NCBI GenBank assembly: GCA_949288405.1
Contig: CASEKM010000065.1
Span: 1 to 7,888, forward strand
Origin: an uncultured bacterium
GTDB taxonomy: Bacteria > Bacillota > Clostridia > Oscillospirales > Oscillospiraceae
DNA: 7,888 nt
Direction of reading: 5' to 3'
Under the pieces are notes generated by a model. That model saw only the letters and a program-made list of their open reading frames with translations, was not told the origin of the DNA and made no database searches. Shown here piece by piece: positions 5,609 to 7,888 of the stretch (position 1 is the stretch's first letter; each line of letters opens with the position of its first letter). Made by a program: the position numbers and the translations under genes.

Positions 5609-6658
5609 TTACGCTCCTTCCTTCCGGGCCTTGAGAGAGGCCTTCACAATGGTCTCGCACAGCTCCCCGTAGGAGATGCCCACGGCGGCGGCCTCCTGGG
5701 GCACCAGGCTGGTGGGGGTCATGCCGGGGAGGGTGTTGATCTCCAGGAAGTAGGGGGTGCCGTCCTCGGGGACGATGAAGTCCGCCCGGGCGTACACGGA
5801 CAGGCCGATGGCCTGGAAGACGGTCTGAGCCGCCTCCCCCACCTTCTTCTCCCACTCGGGGGGGATCTCCGCCGGGCACACCTCCTTGGCGGCGCCGGGC
5901 TGGTACTTGTTCTCATAGTCGTAAAATTCCGCCTGGGGAATGATCTCGATGGAGGGCAGGGCCTTCCCGTCCAGCACCGCCACCTGGATCTCCCGGCCCT
6001 TGATATACTGCTCCAGCACCGTGCGGCCTCCCAGGCGGATGCTCTCCTCCAGGCCCCTCCGCAGGGTCTCCCGGTCGTGGGCGATGGTCACGCCGATGGA
6101 GGAGCCGTTGGCGATGGGCTTCACCACCGCGGGCAGGGGGGTCTTCTCCGCCAGCTCCTCCAGGTTCTCCTCCGTGACGGTGACCGTCTCCCACCGGGGG
6201 GTGGTCACCAGGCCGGCCACCAGACGCTTGGTCATGTCCTTGTCCATGGCGATGGCGGAGCCCAGGCAGCCGGAGCCGGTGTAGGGCACCCCCAGCAGGT
6301 CCAGGGCCGCCTGGACGCGGCCGTCCTCGCCGCAGGCGCCGTGGAGGGCCAGGAACACCACGTCCGCCCCGGCGCACAGCTCCAGCACCCCGGGTCCGAT
6401 GGAGGAGGGGCTCTGGTCCTTCCGGCTCCGCCGCACCTGGTCCAAATCGGGGGCCTGGGGGCTCACCTTCTTCAGCTCCTGGGGCACGGGGGCCTCATAG
6501 GGGTCCTCCGCCGGGCTGCGGCCCTCCAGGCCGAAAAACAGGTCCACCAGGGCCGCCTGGTGCCCCCGCGCCCGTAAAGCCTCACACACCATGGCCCCGG
6601 AGGACAGGGACACGTTCCGCTCCGGGCTCAGGCCTCCGGCCAGCACAACGATCTTCAT
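5609..6658 (-). CDS. ddl: D-alanine--D-alanine ligase
   Basis: This ATP-grasp enzyme joins two D-alanines to make the terminal dipeptide of peptidoglycan precursors. The 349-residue product starts MKIVVLAGGLSPERNVSLSSG, the Ddl N-terminal signature (E13). It continues with LALHGACGEDGRVQ, YTGSG, AMDKDMTK and VVKPIANGSSIGVT, then the omega-loop region EFYDYENKYQPGAAKEVCPA and the metal-binding FLEINTLPGMT (E306, N308). Y252 in NKY is where D-Ala-specific ligases carry Tyr; D-lactate-type ligases carry Phe or Lys, so a normal D-Ala-D-Ala product is expected. A roughly 40-residue segment with VRRSRKDQSPSSIGPGV precedes the HGACGEDG motif; I recall similar insertions in other Clostridia. The start is the ATG at 6658, with AAGGTGGT 7 nt upstream. 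A longer GTG-started reading from 6718 adds 20 unconserved residues inside the leader and is rejected. First gene after the promoter. Confidence 0.97.
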   Translation of the reverse strand: MKIVVLAGGLSPERNVSLSSGAMVCEALRARGHQAALVDLFFGLEGRSPAEDPYEAPVPQELKKVSPQAPDLDQVRRSRKDQSPSSIGPGVLELCAGADVVFLALHGACGEDGRVQAALDLLGVPYTGSGCLGSAIAMDKDMTKRLVAGLVTTPRWETVTVTEENLEELAEKTPLPAVVKPIANGSSIGVTIAHDRETLRRGLEESIRLGGRTVLEQYIKGREIQVAVLDGKALPSIEIIPQAEFYDYENKYQPGAAKEVCPAEIPPEWEKKVGEAAQTVFQAIGLSVYARADFIVPEDGTPYFLEINTLPGMTPTSLVPQEAAAVGISYGELCETIVKASLKARKEGA

Positions 6659-6665
6659 ACTATCA

Positions 6666-6673
6666 ACCACCTT
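6666..6673 (-). promoter_or_regulatory. ddl ribosome-binding site that fixes the start
   Basis: AAGGTGGT on the minus strand lies exactly 7 nt before the ATG at 6658. This favours that start over the in-frame GTG at 6718, which falls inside the predicted 5' leader. Confidence 0.75.
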
Positions 6674-6738
6674 GCACCTTTTTACTTGGTTTTCGGGATG
6701 GAAAATCCTTCTTCTCACAGTTTACACGCTGACCATGT

Positions 6739-6767
6739 ATTTTATCACATCCCGCCGGAATACTCAA
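6739..6767 (-). promoter_or_regulatory. SigmaA-type promoter for the ddl-murF run
   Basis: Reading the minus strand, TTGAGT (6762-6767, 4 of 6 consensus) is followed after exactly 17 nt by TAAAAT (6739-6744, 5 of 6). TGA directly before the -10 gives an extended -10. Transcription should start near 6732, giving a leader of about 73 nt before ddl. The site is in an AT-rich pocket of a GC-rich region and lies downstream of the upp terminator, as expected for a separate transcription unit. It is the only convincing promoter I found in the window. Confidence 0.75.
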
Positions 6768-6822
6768 GACGACGGGGGCATTTTAGCGCCCTTTTTCCCT
6801 GAAACGCGCCGGGCGCGAAAAG

Positions 6823-6857
6823 GCGCCGGCGGAGCGGGTCTCCCCCTCCGCCGGCGC
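6823..6857 (-). terminator. Rho-independent terminator after upp
   Basis: A perfect 12-bp stem is formed by GCGCCGGCGGAG (6823-6834) and CTCCGCCGGCGC (6846-6857) around an 11-nt loop. In the direction of upp transcription the stem is followed by CTTTTCGCG, a short four-T tail. It starts 16 nt after the upp stop codon. A second, weaker GC hairpin (about 6805-6817) follows. The stem is strong but the T-run is short, so efficiency is uncertain. Confidence 0.8.
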
Positions 6858-6872
6858 AAATGCTGTGCCTCA

Positions 6873-7514
6873 TTACTTGGTTCCGAAAATCCGGTCGCCC
6901 GCGTCCCCCAGGCCGGGGACGATATAGCCGTGGTCGTTGAGCTTCTCGTCCACCCCGGCCACGTAGATGTCCACGTCCGGGTGGGCCTCCCGCACGGCCT
7001 TGATGCCCTCGGGGGCGGCCAGGATGTTCATCAGCTTGATGTGCTTGCAGCCGTAGTTCTTCATAAAGTGGATGGCCGCCACGGCGGAGCCGCCGGTGGC
7101 CAGCATGGGGTCCAGGACGATCACGTCCCGCTCGGCGATGTCGCCGGGCATCTTGCAGTAGTACTCCACCGGGGCCAGGGTCTCCGGGTCCCGGTACAGG
7201 CCGATGTGGCCCACCTTGGCGGAGGGGATCAGGTTCAGGATACCGTCCACCATGCCCAGGCCCGCCCGGAGGACGGGGACGATGGCCAGCTTCTTCCCCG
7301 CCAGCACCCGGAAGGTGCCGGTGGCCACGGGGGTCTTGATCTCCACCTCTTCGGTGGGCAGGTCCCGGGTGGCCTCATAGCACTCCAGGGTGGCCACTTC
7401 CGCCACGATCTCCCGGAACTCCTTCACCCCGGTGCGCTCGTCCCGGAGGATGCTCAGCTTGTGCTGCAGCAGCGGGTGGTCCAACACATGTACTTTGCTG
7501 TCGTTCTCAAACAT
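6873..7514 (-). CDS. upp: Uracil phosphoribosyltransferase
   Basis: UPRT converts uracil and PRPP to UMP and pyrophosphate in the cytoplasm, the uracil salvage step. The 213-residue product has the usual length and motifs: [16 protein letters not shown] near the N-terminus, [13 protein letters not shown] in the middle, the PRPP-binding loop [12 protein letters not shown] (D135 to A144), and the C-terminal uracil-binding [17 protein letters not shown]. Start ATG 7514 has AAGGGG 9 nt upstream, inside the final codons of tsaB. The gap to the tsaB stop is only 5 nt, so the two are almost certainly co-transcribed and possibly translationally coupled. A hairpin terminator follows. Nothing is missing or unusual in the protein. 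Confidence 0.98.
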   Translation of the reverse strand: MFENDSKVHVLDHPLLQHKLSILRDERTGVKEFREIVAEVATLECYEATRDLPTEEVEIKTPVATGTFRVLAGKKLAIVPVLRAGLGMVDGILNLIPSAKVGHIGLYRDPETLAPVEYYCKMPGDIAERDVIVLDPMLATGGSAVAAIHFMKNYGCKHIKLMNILAAPEGIKAVREAHPDVDIYVAGVDEKLNDHGYIVPGLGDAGDRIFGTK

Positions 7515-7519
7515 AACCG

Positions 7520-7888
7520 TTAACCCCTTTGCATTTCATCATTTTCGCGGCCGCGCCGCTCCCGTTCCAGCCGCTCCCGCTCCGCCTGGGACAGGCGGTG
7601 ATAGACGGGGACCAGGTCCTGTCCCTTCACCAGCCCTCCGGCCCGAACCAGCTCCACCGCCGCCCGGGCCACGCCCCAGGCGCTCTGGAGCCGCAGGGCC
7701 TCGGGAGCCAGCTCCAGCTGGGAAACGCTCTCTCGAAGGGTATTATAACACAGCTTGGCCCCGTCTCCAACGACAATTTTCCGTTTTTGGATTTTTTTCA
7801 GCTCCTCCCCCAGCTCCTCCAGGGAGATGGCCCGGTCGGGGGTCAGCCGCTCCAGCCCCTCCCCGTCCGTCTGGAACAGGGCGTTGTA
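7520..7888 (-). CDS. tsaB: tRNA threonylcarbamoyladenosine biosynthesis protein TsaB, C-terminal 122 codons; start beyond the window
   Basis: TsaB is the inactive-kinase-fold partner of TsaD in the complex that makes t6A at position 37 of ANN-decoding tRNAs. Only the C-terminal part is present. It reads [18 protein letters not shown], then [62 protein letters not shown], and ends at TAA (7520-7522). The [12 protein letters not shown] ending is the most telling TsaB feature, and the GDGA and A-x-x-L-A segments fit. The N-terminal half needed to confirm the fold is outside the window. It overlaps nothing and is followed 5 nt later by upp. It must be the upstream member of a tsaB-upp transcript whose promoter is not visible here. 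Confidence 0.88.
   Translation of the reverse strand, partial: YNALFQTDGEGLERLTPDRAISLEELGEELKKIQKRKIVVGDGAKLCYNTLRESVSQLELAPEALRLQSAWGVARAAVELVRAGGLVKGQDLVPVYHRLSQAERERLERERRGRENDEMQRG

Noticed and set aside
4397..6577. A 726-codon open frame on the plus strand, opposite murF and ddl
   Set aside because: It is antisense to two genes with complete family motifs. The translation is low-complexity (G, L, H, Q, V rich) and is the expected shadow of strong G/C bias at third positions.
6659..6718. N-terminal extension of ddl from a GTG at 6718
   Set aside because: The ATG at 6658 has a good ribosome site 7 nt away and begins exactly at the conserved Ddl N-terminus; the extra 20 residues are unconserved and overlap the predicted leader.
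6780..6785. A second TAAAAT box on the minus strand upstream of the ddl promoter
   Set aside because: No -35-like sequence lies 16-18 nt upstream of it; that interval is the GC-rich hairpin region after upp.

Overview
The window looks like ordinary chromosomal DNA from a GC-rich gut Clostridium relative, most likely Oscillospiraceae (Flavonifractor, Lawsonibacter, Intestinimonas or Oscillibacter type). This rests on strong G/C bias at third codon positions, Firmicutes-type Shine-Dalgarno sites, proteins typical of Clostridia, and intergenic repeat modules of a style I remember from those genomes. The genus is inference. No mobile-element gene, CRISPR array, tRNA or rRNA was seen.

Every gene I can support lies on the minus strand, so transcription runs from high to low coordinates. 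At the right edge is the 3' end of tsaB (tRNA t6A synthesis), followed after 5 nt by upp (uracil salvage) and a hairpin terminator at 6823-6857. A clear extended -10 promoter at 6739-6767 then starts a five-gene, closely spaced run: ddl (D-Ala-D-Ala ligase), murF (adds that dipeptide to the peptidoglycan precursor), an unrecognised 109-residue membrane-anchored protein, a YdiF/Uup-like ABC-F ATPase, and a membrane-anchored DUF218 (SanA/YdcF/ElyC-type) protein. Gaps are 6, 30, 22 and 22 nt. Ddl and MurF are consecutive steps, and DUF218 proteins have envelope roles in E. coli, so the run reads as a cell-wall operon with a ribosome-associated ATPase inside it.

Between the DUF218 gene and prfA (release factor 1, cut by the left edge) lie about 657 bp with no credible gene. 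This stretch is a mosaic of hairpins and repeated segments, including a perfect 14-bp-arm palindrome, a 30-nt direct repeat in two copies, and several GTAGGGG-started stem-loops. It is the least ordinary part of the window.

I did not find a previously undescribed biological system. The points most worth a second look are the repeat mosaic, the lower-GC unknown membrane protein inside the cell-wall run, and the ABC-F gene in that run.
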